A DNA stretch of 64,000 nucleotides from Kutzneria chonburiensis (GTDB lineage Bacteria; Actinomycetota; Actinomycetes; Mycobacteriales; Pseudonocardiaceae): the NCBI RefSeq assembly GCF_028622115.1, contig NZ_CP097263.1, forward strand, positions 9,435,501 to 9,499,500, written 5' to 3'. Shown here piece by piece: positions 11,353 to 20,060 of this stretch (position 1 is its first letter; each line of letters opens with the position of its first letter). Made by a program: the position numbers and the translations under genes. The notes under the pieces were generated by a model. It saw only the letters and a program-made list of their open reading frames with translations. It was not told where the DNA came from and made no database searches.

Positions 11353-14070
11353 ATGTCGAAGAAGAAGATCCCCGCCGGCGGGCCCGGCGGGGATGGCACC
11401 ACACCCATTCCCGAGTTCCCTCCCAAGCTGCGCGTGCACGCGCTGGCCAAGGAGCTGGGCTCGAGCAGCCGCGAGGTGCTCGCCGCGCTGGCCGACCTCG
11501 GCGAGGTCGTGCGCAGCCCGCAGTCCAGCGTGAGCCGCGAGGTCGCCGAGCAGGTCGCGCGCACCCTGCTGGCCACCGGTGAGCAGGACGTGGACGACGA
11601 CACCGACGAGGTGCTGGTCGCCCACGACGAGCTGACCGGCGTGCTGGCCGAGCGCGCGGAGGACGACGACCCGGCCCCGGTCGACGACGATGACGAGGTC
11701 GCGGTCACGCTGGCCCCGGTGTTCGCGCCGCCGTCGGTGGTCTTCCTGCCGCCGACCGCCGCCGAGCCGCGTCCCACGCGCCGCCGCCGCGCCCCCGAGC
11801 CGGTCGAGGTCGAGGACGTCGTCGAGGCCGAGGACACGGCGTTCGATGATGAGGGCTCGCCGACTCAGGCCGACGCCGAGGCCGTCGAGGCTGAGGACGA
11901 CGAGGACGGCGGCGCCCGTCGCCGCCGCCGTCGTGGCCGCCGCGGCCGTGGCCGCGGCAAGGGCGGCCCCGAGGACAGCGCCGACGCCGAGTCCGACGAG
12001 GACGCCGAGGCCGAGGACGACACCGAGGCGCCGGCCGAGGCCGAGACCGGCGAGGACGCCGACTCCGACGAGGGCGCGGGCAACCGTCGCCGTCGCCGCC
12101 GCCGTCGCCGCAAGGGCGGCGCGGACGAGGACGGCGCCGTCGCCGACGACGACCCGCCCAACACGGTCGTGCACGTGCGCAACGCGCCGCCGACCCGGGA
12201 CGAGGAGCGGGCCGGCGCCGAGGCCGCCAAGGACGAGGTGCGCAGCGTGCGCGGCTCGACCCGGCTGGAGGCCAAGCGCCAGCGCCGCCGGGACGGCCGC
12301 GAGGCCGGCCGCCGCCGCGTGCCGATCCTGTCCGAGGCCGAGTTCCTGGCCCGCCGCGAGGCCGTGGCCCGCAAGATGGTCGTGCGCGAGCGCGGCGACC
12401 GCACCCAGATCGCCGTCCTCGAGGACGGGGTGCTCGTCGAGCACTTCGTGACCTCGGCCGGCACCGGGTCGCTGGTCGGCAACGTCTACCTCGGCCGGGT
12501 GCAGAACGTGCTGCCCAGCATGGAGGCGGCGTTCGTGGACATCGGCCGCGGCCGCAACGCCGTGCTCTACGCCGGCGAGGTCGACTGGGACGCCGCCGGC
12601 CTCGAGGGCAAGGCCCGCAAGATCGAGCAGGCCCTGTCCACCGGCGACAGCGTCCTGGTCCAGGTGACCAAGGACCCGGTCGGGCACAAGGGCGCCCGGC
12701 TGACCACGCAGATCAGCCTGCCCGGTCGCTTCCTGGTGTACGTGCCCGGCGGCGGCGCCACCGGCATCAGCCGCAAGCTGCCCGACAACGAGCGCAAGCG
12801 CCTCAAGGACATCCTCAAGCGGGTCGTGCCCGAGGACGCCGGCGTGATCATCCGCACCGCCTCCGAGGGCATCGCCGAGGAGGAGCTGGGCCGCGACGTG
12901 CGTCGCCTACAGGCCCAGTGGGAGGTCATCAAGGAGAAGGCCGACGCGCCCAAGGCCCAGGCCCCGCAGCTGCTCTACGAGGAGCCGGACCTGCTGGTCA
13001 AGGTCGTGCGCGACCTGTTCACCGAGGACTTCGCCGAGCTGATCGTGCAGGGCGACCAGGCCTGGGACACCATCGAGGGCTACGTCCGCCACGTCGCCCC
13101 CGACCTGTCCGAGCGGCTGCGCAAGCACGTCGGGCTCAACGACGTGTTCACCGAGCAGCGCATCGACGAGCAGATCACCAAGGCGCTGGACCGCAAGGTC
13201 TGGCTGCCCTCGGGCGGCTACCTGGTGATCGACCGCACCGAGGCGATGACGGTCATCGACGTCAACACCGGGAAGTTCACCGGATCGGGTGGCAACCTGG
13301 AGGAGACGGTCACCAGGAACAACCTGGAGTCGGCCGAGGAGATCGTCCGCCAGCTCCGGCTGCGCGACATCGGCGGCATCATCGTGATCGACTTCATCGA
13401 CATGGTGCTGGAGTCCAACCGGGACCTGGTGCTGCGCCGCCTGACCGAGTGCCTCGGCCGGGACCGCACCCGCCACCAGGTCGCCGAGGTCACCTCGCTC
13501 GGCCTGGTGCAGATGACCCGCAAGCGGGTCGGCACCGGGCTGCTGGAGGCGTTCAGCAGCACCTGCGAGCACTGCCGCGGGCGGGGCGTCGTGGTCACCA
13601 CCGAGCCGGTCACGCACAACCACGGCAACGGGTCGAACGGCGGCGGCAACGGCCAGCAGCAGGCCCAGTCGGAGAGCAAGCCGGCCGAGAAGTCGGGCCG
13701 CAAGCGCAACCGCAACCGGCACCGCGGCGAGGAGCAGCCGGCGGCCGAGGCCGCCCAGGTCGAGGTCGTCGAGGCCCCGGCTGAGGCTCCCGTCGCTTCG
13801 GACCCCGTGGTCGAACCGGCTGCCGCTGAGCCGGCCGTCGCCGAGGAGGCCGCGCCCGCGGTCGCCGCGGCCTCGGTCACCGGCCCGGCGGCCGTCTCCG
13901 TGCACTACGAGGTGCCGGAGCAGCCGACCGCCGCCGCGGCCAACGGCCACCACCACGCCGCCGAGCTGGCTGCCGAGCCCGCGCCCGTGGCGTCCGCCAC
14001 ACGGCGTCGGACCCGGCGGGCCGCGTCCCGCCCGGCCGGCCCGCCGGCCAGCACGGTGACGCAGGACTGA
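11353..14070 (+). CDS. rne: Ribonuclease E/G with an IF2-N-like N-terminal domain
   Basis: Endoribonuclease for rRNA, tRNA and mRNA processing, 905 residues. Residues about 25-75 (LRVHALAKELGSSSREVLAA) resemble the helical N-terminal domain of translation initiation factor IF2. Residues about 85-330 are a low-complexity acidic/Arg-rich arm. The S1-type and catalytic domains follow, with VIDVNTGKFTG and VIDFIDMV carrying the metal-binding Asp residues, then the Zn-link CEHCRGRG. The C-terminal tail is Ala/Glu/Pro-rich. ATG at 11353 is preceded by GGAGGAG. A perfect hairpin follows the gene. Confidence 0.95.
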   Translation: MSKKKIPAGGPGGDGTTPIPEFPPKLRVHALAKELGSSSREVLAALADLGEVVRSPQSSVSREVAEQVARTLLATGEQDVDDDTDEVLVAHDELTGVLAERAEDDDPAPVDDDDEVAVTLAPVFAPPSVVFLPPTAAEPRPTRRRRAPEPVEVEDVVEAEDTAFDDEGSPTQADAEAVEAEDDEDGGARRRRRRGRRGRGRGKGGPEDSADAESDEDAEAEDDTEAPAEAETGEDADSDEGAGNRRRRRRRRRKGGADEDGAVADDDPPNTVVHVRNAPPTRDEERAGAEAAKDEVRSVRGSTRLEAKRQRRRDGREAGRRRVPILSEAEFLARREAVARKMVVRERGDRTQIAVLEDGVLVEHFVTSAGTGSLVGNVYLGRVQNVLPSMEAAFVDIGRGRNAVLYAGEVDWDAAGLEGKARKIEQALSTGDSVLVQVTKDPVGHKGARLTTQISLPGRFLVYVPGGGATGISRKLPDNERKRLKDILKRVVPEDAGVIIRTASEGIAEEELGRDVRRLQAQWEVIKEKADAPKAQAPQLLYEEPDLLVKVVRDLFTEDFAELIVQGDQAWDTIEGYVRHVAPDLSERLRKHVGLNDVFTEQRIDEQITKALDRKVWLPSGGYLVIDRTEAMTVIDVNTGKFTGSGGNLEETVTRNNLESAEEIVRQLRLRDIGGIIVIDFIDMVLESNRDLVLRRLTECLGRDRTRHQVAEVTSLGLVQMTRKRVGTGLLEAFSSTCEHCRGRGVVVTTEPVTHNHGNGSNGGGNGQQQAQSESKPAEKSGRKRNRNRHRGEEQPAAEAAQVEVVEAPAEAPVASDPVVEPAAAEPAVAEEAAPAVAAASVTGPAAVSVHYEVPEQPTAAAANGHHHAAELAAEPAPVASATRRRTRRAASRPAGPPASTVTQD

Positions 14071-14080
14071 CCAGGTGTTT

Positions 14081-14114
14081 CACCGGCCCGTGGGCGTTCG
14101 CCCACGGGCCGGTG
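14081..14114 (+). terminator. Terminator after rne
   Basis: Perfect 15-base GC-rich arms (14081-14095 and 14100-14114) around a GTTC loop, 10 bases after the rne stop. It separates rne from the rplU-rpmA unit. Confidence 0.85.
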
Positions 14115-14346
14115 ACTCGCGCCCGCGGTGGCCACGGTCACCGTGGACGGGTCAGGGGGACCCCGGTTTGACCTCCAGTCCACCCGGCCCGTAACCTCTT
14201 GTTTGGCCCCCATCCGGAGGGCCCCGTCGTGCGCCAGTCCAAGCTGGTTCGAATTCCGCGGTGAAGATTGCTGTGGGGATTCACCGTGTGTGTGCTTGGG
14301 CCGTGCGTGCCCCGTCAACGTCGAGTAGCAGGAGACTTCCGTCCCG

Positions 14347-14655
14347 ATGTACGCGATCGTCAAGACTGGCGGCAAGCAGTACAAGGTTGCCGTCGGCGAC
14401 ATCGTCCAGGTCGAGAAGCTCGACGGTGGACCGGGCGCCGAAGTCAGCTTCCCAGCGCTGCTCGTCGTCGATGGCAGCGATGTCATCGCTGACGCCGACG
14501 CCCTGGGCAAGGTTTCGGTGACCGCCGAGGTCGTCGAGCACACCAAGGGCCCCAAGATCCGCATCCACAAGTTCAAGAACAAGACCGGCTACCACAAGCG
14601 CCAGGGTCACCGTCAGAAGCTGACCCGCGTCAAGGTCACCGGCATCACCAAGTAG
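14347..14655 (+). CDS. rplU: 50S ribosomal protein L21
   Basis: bL21 of the large ribosomal subunit, 102 residues. [18 protein letters not shown] at the start and [23 protein letters not shown] near the end are diagnostic. AGGAG (14330-14334) precedes the ATG. The 232 bases between the rne terminator and this gene must carry its promoter and leader; I see no confident consensus element there. rpmA follows 15 bases downstream. Confidence 0.98.
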   Translation: MYAIVKTGGKQYKVAVGDIVQVEKLDGGPGAEVSFPALLVVDGSDVIADADALGKVSVTAEVVEHTKGPKIRIHKFKNKTGYHKRQGHRQKLTRVKVTGITK

Positions 14656-14670
14656 AGGACCTGATCAGCC

Positions 14671-14940
14671 ATGGCACACAAAAAGGGTGCATCCAGCTCC
14701 CGCAACGGCCGTGACTCCAACCCGCAGTATCTCGGGGTCAAGCGCTTCGGCGGTCAGGTCGTCAAGGCCGGCGAGATCCTGATCCGCCAGCGCGGCACCA
14801 AGTTCCACCCCGGTGTGAACGTGGGCCGCGGCAAGGACGACACGCTGTTCGCGCTGTCGGCCGGCGTGGTCGAGTTCGGCGCCAAGCGGGGTCGCAAGAC
14901 CGTCAACATCGTCCCGGCCGAGGTTGCTGTCTCGGCCTGA
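14671..14940 (+). CDS. rpmA: 50S ribosomal protein L27
   Basis: bL27, 89 residues, placed near the peptidyl transferase centre. [20 protein letters not shown] is the classic N terminus, with no Firmicutes-type cleavable extension. It forms an operon with rplU and is followed by two successive hairpins before obgE. Confidence 0.98.
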   Translation: MAHKKGASSSRNGRDSNPQYLGVKRFGGQVVKAGEILIRQRGTKFHPGVNVGRGKDDTLFALSAGVVEFGAKRGRKTVNIVPAEVAVSA

Positions 14941-14953
14941 GGATAGGTTTCCG

Positions 14954-14993
14954 ACGAGGGGTGGGCCGGGAAGCAATCCGGCCCACCCCTCGT
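14954..14993 (+). terminator. First terminator hairpin after rpmA
   Basis: Perfect 16-base arms (14954-14969 and 14978-14993) around the 8-base loop GAAGCAAT, 13 bases after the rpmA stop, followed by TGTGTTT. Confidence 0.85.
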
Positions 14994-15006
14994 TGTGTTT
15001 GATGCG

Positions 15007-15050
15007 CCGGGGGTGGCCCGGGAAGCAATCCGGCCCGCCCCTCGTTTTTT
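15007..15050 (+). terminator. Second, partly degenerate copy of the same terminator
   Basis: Repeats the loop GAAGCAAT and the right arm of the first hairpin almost exactly, but the left arm has several mismatches. It ends in a run of six T (15045-15050), so it can act as a factor-independent terminator. obgE starts only 25 bases later. Confidence 0.75.
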
Positions 15051-15075
15051 CATGCTCCGGAAGGAAGTTCTTCTC

Positions 15076-16542
15076 GTGTCTCGCTTCGTTGACCGCGTGA
15101 CCATCCACGTGGCCGCTGGTAACGGCGGGAACGGCTGCGCCTCCGTGCACCGCGAGAAGTTCAAGCCGCTCGGCGGTCCCGACGGTGGCAACGGCGGTCG
15201 CGGTGGCGACGTCGTGCTGGTCGTCGACCCCAGCGTGCACACCCTGCTGGACTTCCACTTCCGCCCGCACGCCAGCGCCACCAACGGCCGCCAGGGCCAG
15301 GGCGCGAACCGCGACGGCGCCCAGGGCGACGACCTCGAGCTCCGCGTGCCCGACGGCACCGTGGTGCTCAGCCCCGACGGCGAGGTGCTGGCCGACCTGG
15401 TCGGCGCCGGCACCCGGCTCGTCGCCGCCCAGGGCGGCCGCGGCGGTCTCGGCAACGCCGCGCTGGCCTCCAAGGCCCGCCGCGCGCCCGGCTTCGCCCT
15501 GCTCGGCGAGGAGGGCGAGACCCGCGACCTGGTGCTGGAGCTCAAGTCCGTCGCCGACGTCGGCCTGGTCGGCTTCCCGTCGGCCGGCAAGTCGTCGCTG
15601 ATCGCCGTGCTGTCCGCGGCCCGGCCCAAGATCGCCGACTACCCGTTCACCACGCTCGTGCCCAACCTGGGCGTGGTCACCGCCGGCGAGTCCGTCTTCA
15701 CCATGGCCGACGTGCCCGGCCTCATCCCCGGCGCCAGCGAGGGCAAGGGCCTCGGCCTGGACTTCCTGCGCCACATCGAGCGCTGCGCCGTGCTGGTGCA
15801 CGTGGTCGACTGCGCCACCTTCGAGCCCGGCCGCGACCCGGTGTCCGACATCGATGCGCTCGAGGCCGAGCTGGCCAAGTACACCCCGTCGCTCGGCGGT
15901 GAGCTGGCCTCCCGACCGCGACTGGTCGTGCTGAACAAGACCGACGTGCCCGACGCCCAGGACCTGGCCGACATCATCCGGCCCGAGATCGAGGCCCGTG
16001 GCCTGCCCGTGTTCGAGGTCTCCACCGTGACCAGGACCGGTCTGCGGGAGCTCAGCTTCGCGCTGGCGCGGACCGTCGAGGAGCACCGGGCCGCGCAGCC
16101 CATCCTGGAGCCGACGCGCATCGTGTTGCGGCCCATCGCCGTCGACGACGCGGGTTTCAAGGTCGAGCCCGACCCGGAGATCGAGGGCGGCTTCATCGTG
16201 CGCGGCAGCCGGCCCGAGCGGTGGATCCGGCAGACCCAGTTCTCCAACGACGAGGCCGTCGGCTACCTCGCCGACCGCCTCGCCCGTCTCGGCGTCGAGG
16301 AGGCGTTGGCCAAGGCCGGGGCCGTGCCCGGCTGCTCGGTGACGATCGGCGATGTGTCCTTCGACTGGGAACCCACCACGCCGGCCGGCATCGCGGTACT
16401 CATGACCGGTCGCGGCACCGACATCCGGTTGGAATCCAACAACCGGGTCGGCGCCGCCGAGCGCAAGGCAGCCCGCAAGGCCCGGCGGACCCCGGGCGAG
16501 TGGGCCGAGTTCGACGACGAAGAAGACGACTCCGAGGAGTAG
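15076..16542 (+). CDS. obgE: Obg-family GTPase (CgtA)
   Basis: GTPase needed for large-subunit assembly and growth control, 488 residues. The glycine-rich Obg fold (residues 1-160) begins [19 protein letters not shown]. The G domain has G1 [10 protein letters not shown]3 DVPGLIPGA and G4 NKTDV. An actinobacterial OCT domain follows (about 340-430), then an acidic tail [12 protein letters not shown] at 15076 has AAGGAAG upstream. The 25 bases after the T run leave little room for a promoter, so expression may depend on read-through or on a promoter overlapping the terminator. proB follows after 4 bases. Confidence 0.96.
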   Translation: MSRFVDRVTIHVAAGNGGNGCASVHREKFKPLGGPDGGNGGRGGDVVLVVDPSVHTLLDFHFRPHASATNGRQGQGANRDGAQGDDLELRVPDGTVVLSPDGEVLADLVGAGTRLVAAQGGRGGLGNAALASKARRAPGFALLGEEGETRDLVLELKSVADVGLVGFPSAGKSSLIAVLSAARPKIADYPFTTLVPNLGVVTAGESVFTMADVPGLIPGASEGKGLGLDFLRHIERCAVLVHVVDCATFEPGRDPVSDIDALEAELAKYTPSLGGELASRPRLVVLNKTDVPDAQDLADIIRPEIEARGLPVFEVSTVTRTGLRELSFALARTVEEHRAAQPILEPTRIVLRPIAVDDAGFKVEPDPEIEGGFIVRGSRPERWIRQTQFSNDEAVGYLADRLARLGVEEALAKAGAVPGCSVTIGDVSFDWEPTTPAGIAVLMTGRGTDIRLESNNRVGAAERKAARKARRTPGEWAEFDDEEDDSEE

Positions 16543-16546
16543 GGGC

Positions 16547-17773
16547 GTGTCGCAGGCCCGCCAGGCGGTCGCCGCCGCGAAGCGGATCGTGGTCAAGGTC
16601 GGTTCTTCGTCATTGACCACCGCGATCGGTGGTCTCGACCCCAGTCGTTTGGACGCCCTCGTCGACGCCCTCGCTGCCCGCTCCGCCGCCGGCAGCCAGG
16701 TGGTGCTGGTCTCCTCCGGCGCCATCGCCGCCGGTCTGGCTCCGTTGGGGATCTCCAAGCGCCCCAAGGACCTTGCCACCCAGCAGGCCGCCGCCAGCGT
16801 CGGTCAGCTGGAGCTCGTCCATGCCTACGCCACCTCCTTCGCCCGCTACGACCTCACCGTCGGCCAGCTTCTGCTCACCGCCGACGACGTCGTGCGCCGC
16901 TCCCACTACCGCAACGCCCAGCGCACCTTCTCCCGCCTCTTGGCCCTCGGCGTCGTCCCCGTTGTCAATGAGAACGACACCGTTGCCACCGATGAGATCC
17001 GCTTCGGCGACAACGACCGCCTCGCCGCCCTGGTCGCCCACCTCATCGGCGCCGACGCCCTCGTCCTTCTCTCCGACGTAGATGCCCTCTACACCGGCGA
17101 CCCCCGGCGCTCCGACGCACGCCGCATCACCGAGGTAGCCGACGAGTCCGACCTCGCCGACGTCACCGCCGGCACCACCGGTGCATCCGGCGTAGGCACC
17201 GGCGGCATGGCCTCCAAGCTCGCCGCCGCCAGGCTCGCCTCTTCCGCCGGCATCCCAGTCTTGTTGGCCTCCGCCGCCGACGCTGCCTCCGCCTTGGCTT
17301 CCTCCGCCATCGCCCCTTCGCCTTCGGCTACTGCCTCTGGCTCGGTGCTCGCTTCCGGCTCGGCTTCTGCCTCTGCGTCCACTCCGCCTCCGGTTTCGGC
17401 CGGGGCACCCGCTTCCGTCGGCACTGCCTTCGCCGCCACCGGCTCTCGTCTCTCGGCCCGCCGCTTCTGGTTGGCTCATGCCGCCGACTCCACCGGCCGC
17501 CTCACCCTCGACGACGGTGCCGTAGCCGCCGTCGTCACCCGCCGCCGTTCGCTGCTCGCCGCCGGCATCGCCGGCGTGGACGGCGACTTCGACGCCGGTG
17601 ACGTCGTCGACCTCACCGACCTCGCCGGCAAGGTCGTGGCCCGCGGCGTGGTCGCTTTCGACGCCGTCGAACTCCCCGCCATGATCGGCCGCTCCAGCCA
17701 GCACCTCGCCCCCGAGCAACGCCGCGAAGTGGTCCACGCCGACGACCTGGTCCCGCTCCCGCCCCGCAGCTGA
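16547..17773 (+). CDS. proB: Glutamate 5-kinase with a low-complexity insertion
   Basis: First enzyme of proline synthesis: ATP plus glutamate gives gamma-glutamyl phosphate. 408 residues against about 370 usual. The kinase domain has [19 protein letters not shown] and [11 protein letters not shown]; the C-terminal PUA domain contains RFWLAH and DDGAVAAVV. Between ASALAS and [11 protein letters not shown], about residues 250-288, there is an Ala/Ser/Pro-rich stretch absent from normal ProB, written with more T-ending codons than its surroundings. It lies in the linker between domains, so activity may be kept. GTG start, probably in an operon with obgE. Confidence 0.93.
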   Translation: MSQARQAVAAAKRIVVKVGSSSLTTAIGGLDPSRLDALVDALAARSAAGSQVVLVSSGAIAAGLAPLGISKRPKDLATQQAAASVGQLELVHAYATSFARYDLTVGQLLLTADDVVRRSHYRNAQRTFSRLLALGVVPVVNENDTVATDEIRFGDNDRLAALVAHLIGADALVLLSDVDALYTGDPRRSDARRITEVADESDLADVTAGTTGASGVGTGGMASKLAAARLASSAGIPVLLASAADAASALASSAIAPSPSATASGSVLASGSASASASTPPPVSAGAPASVGTAFAATGSRLSARRFWLAHAADSTGRLTLDDGAVAAVVTRRRSLLAAGIAGVDGDFDAGDVVDLTDLAGKVVARGVVAFDAVELPAMIGRSSQHLAPEQRREVVHADDLVPLPPRS

Positions 17774-17957
17774 CTCCGGCCCCGAGCTGTGCCGCCGCCG
17801 CACGGTTGCCGCGCCACGACTTCCCCGCGCGGCGGGGCTTCCGCCCCGCCCGACTACCACCCGCGCTGCTCCCGCTGACCGGAGCCCGCTGTCGGGTCGG
17901 CCCCAGGCCGACCTCGACTTCGCAAGTCCGGGGAGTTCGCCCACCCACAATGAAAAC

Positions 17958-17994
17958 CGCACCCGCCACGGGGATCGCCCGTGACGGGTGCGGC
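17958..17994 (-). terminator. Terminator for the G1 peptidase gene
   Basis: A 9-base stem (17958-17966 with 17986-17994), one mismatch, then a further 6-base stem (17968-17973 with 17979-17984) and a 5-base loop. On the minus strand it is followed by TTTT, so it serves the gene ending at 18015. The 184 bases between proB and this hairpin hold no gene I can support. Confidence 0.75.
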
Positions 17995-18014
17995 GGTCTG
18001 GCCGCAGGCGTGGG

Positions 18015-18737
18015 TCAGTGCCTGGTGATGGAGAAGCTGGTGCCGTCGGACCCGATCGCGTTGGGGATCCAGGTGTTGGTGCCGCGGTCGTCGGCGTTCA
18101 GCGAGGACGGGTTGGTCGACTTGAGGGTCTTGCCGTCGAACTTCACGCCGGTGAACGAGATGGTGTTGCCGCTGACCGAGGGGTACGAGTCGGTCGGGGA
18201 CTCGATGATGGCCTCGGCGGAGTAGTGCCGGGCGCTGCTCAGCGACTTGGTGGTGGTCTTGGTCCAGCCCTTGGTGGTGTCGCTGATGGTCAGCGTGTAG
18301 CTGGTGCCGGAGCGGGTCACGGTGGCGGTGAAGTGGTCACCGGCGCTGACGGAGTTGCTGTAGTACACCGGCGGCTGCGGGTACATCTCGTACCACGCCT
18401 GGTAGACGGCACGCCCGCTGGAGCAGTCGGTGGCGACACCGGTCTGCTCGACGGTGGACGAACCGTCGCCGTCGATGCCGACCCACGGCGCGAACAGGTC
18501 GTTGCTGGAGCGGCAGGTCACGGACGGCTCGGTCCAGCTGGCGGTCGCGGTGGTCCAGCTGCCGAAGCTGGCGTAACCGCCCCAGTTGCCGCCGGAGAAG
18601 CTGCTGCCCGCACCATGCCCGAAGCTGACGTGCGGCCCGAAGCCGACGGGGGCGGAAGCGGCGACAGCGGTGCCGGCGAGGCTGGCCGTGGCCAAAGCGG
18701 CCGCGGCCAGGACACGGGTGAGACGAGTGGCGAGCAT
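18015..18737 (-). CDS. Secreted G1-family glutamic peptidase (eqolisin-like)
   Basis: A 240-residue exported protein. Residues 1-27 are a signal peptide ending AVAA. The mature part has the G1 order of motifs: SGGNWGGY, WTEPSVTC, FAPWVGIDGDGSSTVEQTGV with the catalytic Gln as Q98, YQAWYEMYPQPP, and SAEAIIESP with the catalytic Glu as E175. In most eqolisins the last motif is AEWI, so the Trp after the Glu is Ala here. These acid proteases are best known from fungi but also occur in actinomycetes. AAAGGA precedes the ATG. Confidence 0.85.
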   Translation of the reverse strand: MLATRLTRVLAAAALATASLAGTAVAASAPVGFGPHVSFGHGAGSSFSGGNWGGYASFGSWTTATASWTEPSVTCRSSNDLFAPWVGIDGDGSSTVEQTGVATDCSSGRAVYQAWYEMYPQPPVYYSNSVSAGDHFTATVTRSGTSYTLTISDTTKGWTKTTTKSLSSARHYSAEAIIESPTDSYPSVSGNTISFTGVKFDGKTLKSTNPSSLNADDRGTNTWIPNAIGSDGTSFSITRH

Positions 18738-18829
18738 TCCGATCCTTTCACCGGCAACTCCCGCTCGCTGATCGGCGATGGGGGAGTGCCTTGCAGGGGT
18801 GGTGGAGGGACAGGCGTCATTTCTCGGAA

Positions 18830-18864
18830 TTCCGCCGGGGAACTGATCAGATTCCCCGGCGGAA
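18830..18864. terminator. Hairpin in the gap between DUF2891 and G1 peptidase genes
   Basis: Perfect 13-base arms (18830-18842 and 18852-18864) and a 9-base loop. It lies downstream of the DUF2891 gene on the minus strand and is probably its terminator, isolating the peptidase promoter. Confidence 0.6.
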
Positions 18865-18955
18865 CCCGTACTGATCTTTCAACGGACCATCGGGCCGCGG
18901 TAGCTACTTTCGGCGGGTTCCCGGCGGCGATAAATCCGTTTTGGTGGCCTTTGGG

Positions 18956-19987
18956 TCAGGTCAGCAGCAGCACTGCGTAGCAGGCGAGCCAGTGCTCGAC
19001 CATGTAGTCGGTCCCGCTGGTCAGGTCCAGTTCCGGCCGGGCGTGCGCGGCCGCGGCGGCCCGCATCGCGGGGATGCGGACATCGCCCGGCGGAATGGCT
19101 GCGGCCAGTCGGAGCAGACACCACGCCCGGCTCAGATTCAATCCGTGCAGATGTGCGATCTGCCCGTCGGAGTCATCGGAAACGACGGCCGGTGTGAACA
19201 GTCCGCTGTTCGAGATGTCCGGCAGGAATCGATCGAACCACTGGACGAACTCGGCTGGGCCGAACAGGTTCGACATCAGTTCCGCCTCGCAGAGCGCGGG
19301 CGACAGGAAATCCGCGCCGCCCGGCTCAAGGCGGGCCGGATAGTCGACGTCGCCGTCGAACCAGCGATGCGCGGCCTCGGCGATGGCCTGTACCAGCGTC
19401 GGCTCGCCCCGATCGTTCAGCGCGTGGGCGTGCGGCAGCGCCAGCGACAGTCCGAAGGCACTGTTGAAGTGCATGCCCTGACGGTCCGGGTAGGTCGCCT
19501 TCGGCAGCCAGCCGGTGAACGCTGCCGTGATCACCTCGGTCAGCGGCGCCAGGTTCGCGGCCCAGCGCTGGGCGTCGGGATCGTCCCAGGTGGACAGTTC
19601 GTGCTGGAGCCTGAGCTCCCAGCCCCAGGCGTAGGGCCGCGCGTGCTGGTCGAACTCGTGGAAACTGCGCGTCTCGACCGCGATGTTGTCGGCCGTCAGG
19701 TGCTCGTCGAGCACCGCTCGGATCTCGTCGACCGGGACCTGCTCCGGCGCCGTGCGCAGCAGGCGCGCGACCGCCCAGTGCATCTCCACGCACGAGTGCC
19801 AGTCGAAACAACCGTAGAACGCCGGGAAGACGTCCTTCGGCCGGTTCGGCATGTCGCCGGGCGCCGACATGACATGCCTGATGTGGTTGGGAAACTCCCG
19901 GCGCAGGTTGCCCAGGATGACCTTGGCGAATTCCTCGGCCCTGGCCAGCAGCAGCGACTGCCGGTCGGCCTTCCCCAGAGTGCTCAC
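18956..19987 (-). CDS. DUF2891 family protein
   Basis: A 343-residue cytosolic protein of the DUF2891 family. Recognisable stretches are FPAFYGCFDWHSCVEMHWA, HFNSAFGLSLALPHA, ADFLSPALCEAELM and LNLSRAWCLLRLA; the all-helical pattern with aromatic clefts resembles an alpha/alpha-barrel such as those of glycan-active enzymes, but no activity is known. GTG at 19987 is chosen because GGAGGAG lies 5 bases upstream; the frame stays open beyond it without a start that fits better. Confidence 0.85.
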   Translation of the reverse strand: MSTLGKADRQSLLLARAEEFAKVILGNLRREFPNHIRHVMSAPGDMPNRPKDVFPAFYGCFDWHSCVEMHWAVARLLRTAPEQVPVDEIRAVLDEHLTADNIAVETRSFHEFDQHARPYAWGWELRLQHELSTWDDPDAQRWAANLAPLTEVITAAFTGWLPKATYPDRQGMHFNSAFGLSLALPHAHALNDRGEPTLVQAIAEAAHRWFDGDVDYPARLEPGGADFLSPALCEAELMSNLFGPAEFVQWFDRFLPDISNSGLFTPAVVSDDSDGQIAHLHGLNLSRAWCLLRLAAAIPPGDVRIPAMRAAAAAHARPELDLTSGTDYMVEHWLACYAVLLLT

Positions 19988-20060
19988 GACTCTCCTCCGT
20001 GCTGAGCGGATTGTCGTGAGATCGTTCCCGGGCGTCCCTCGCGTTACATCAGGGCGTGAC

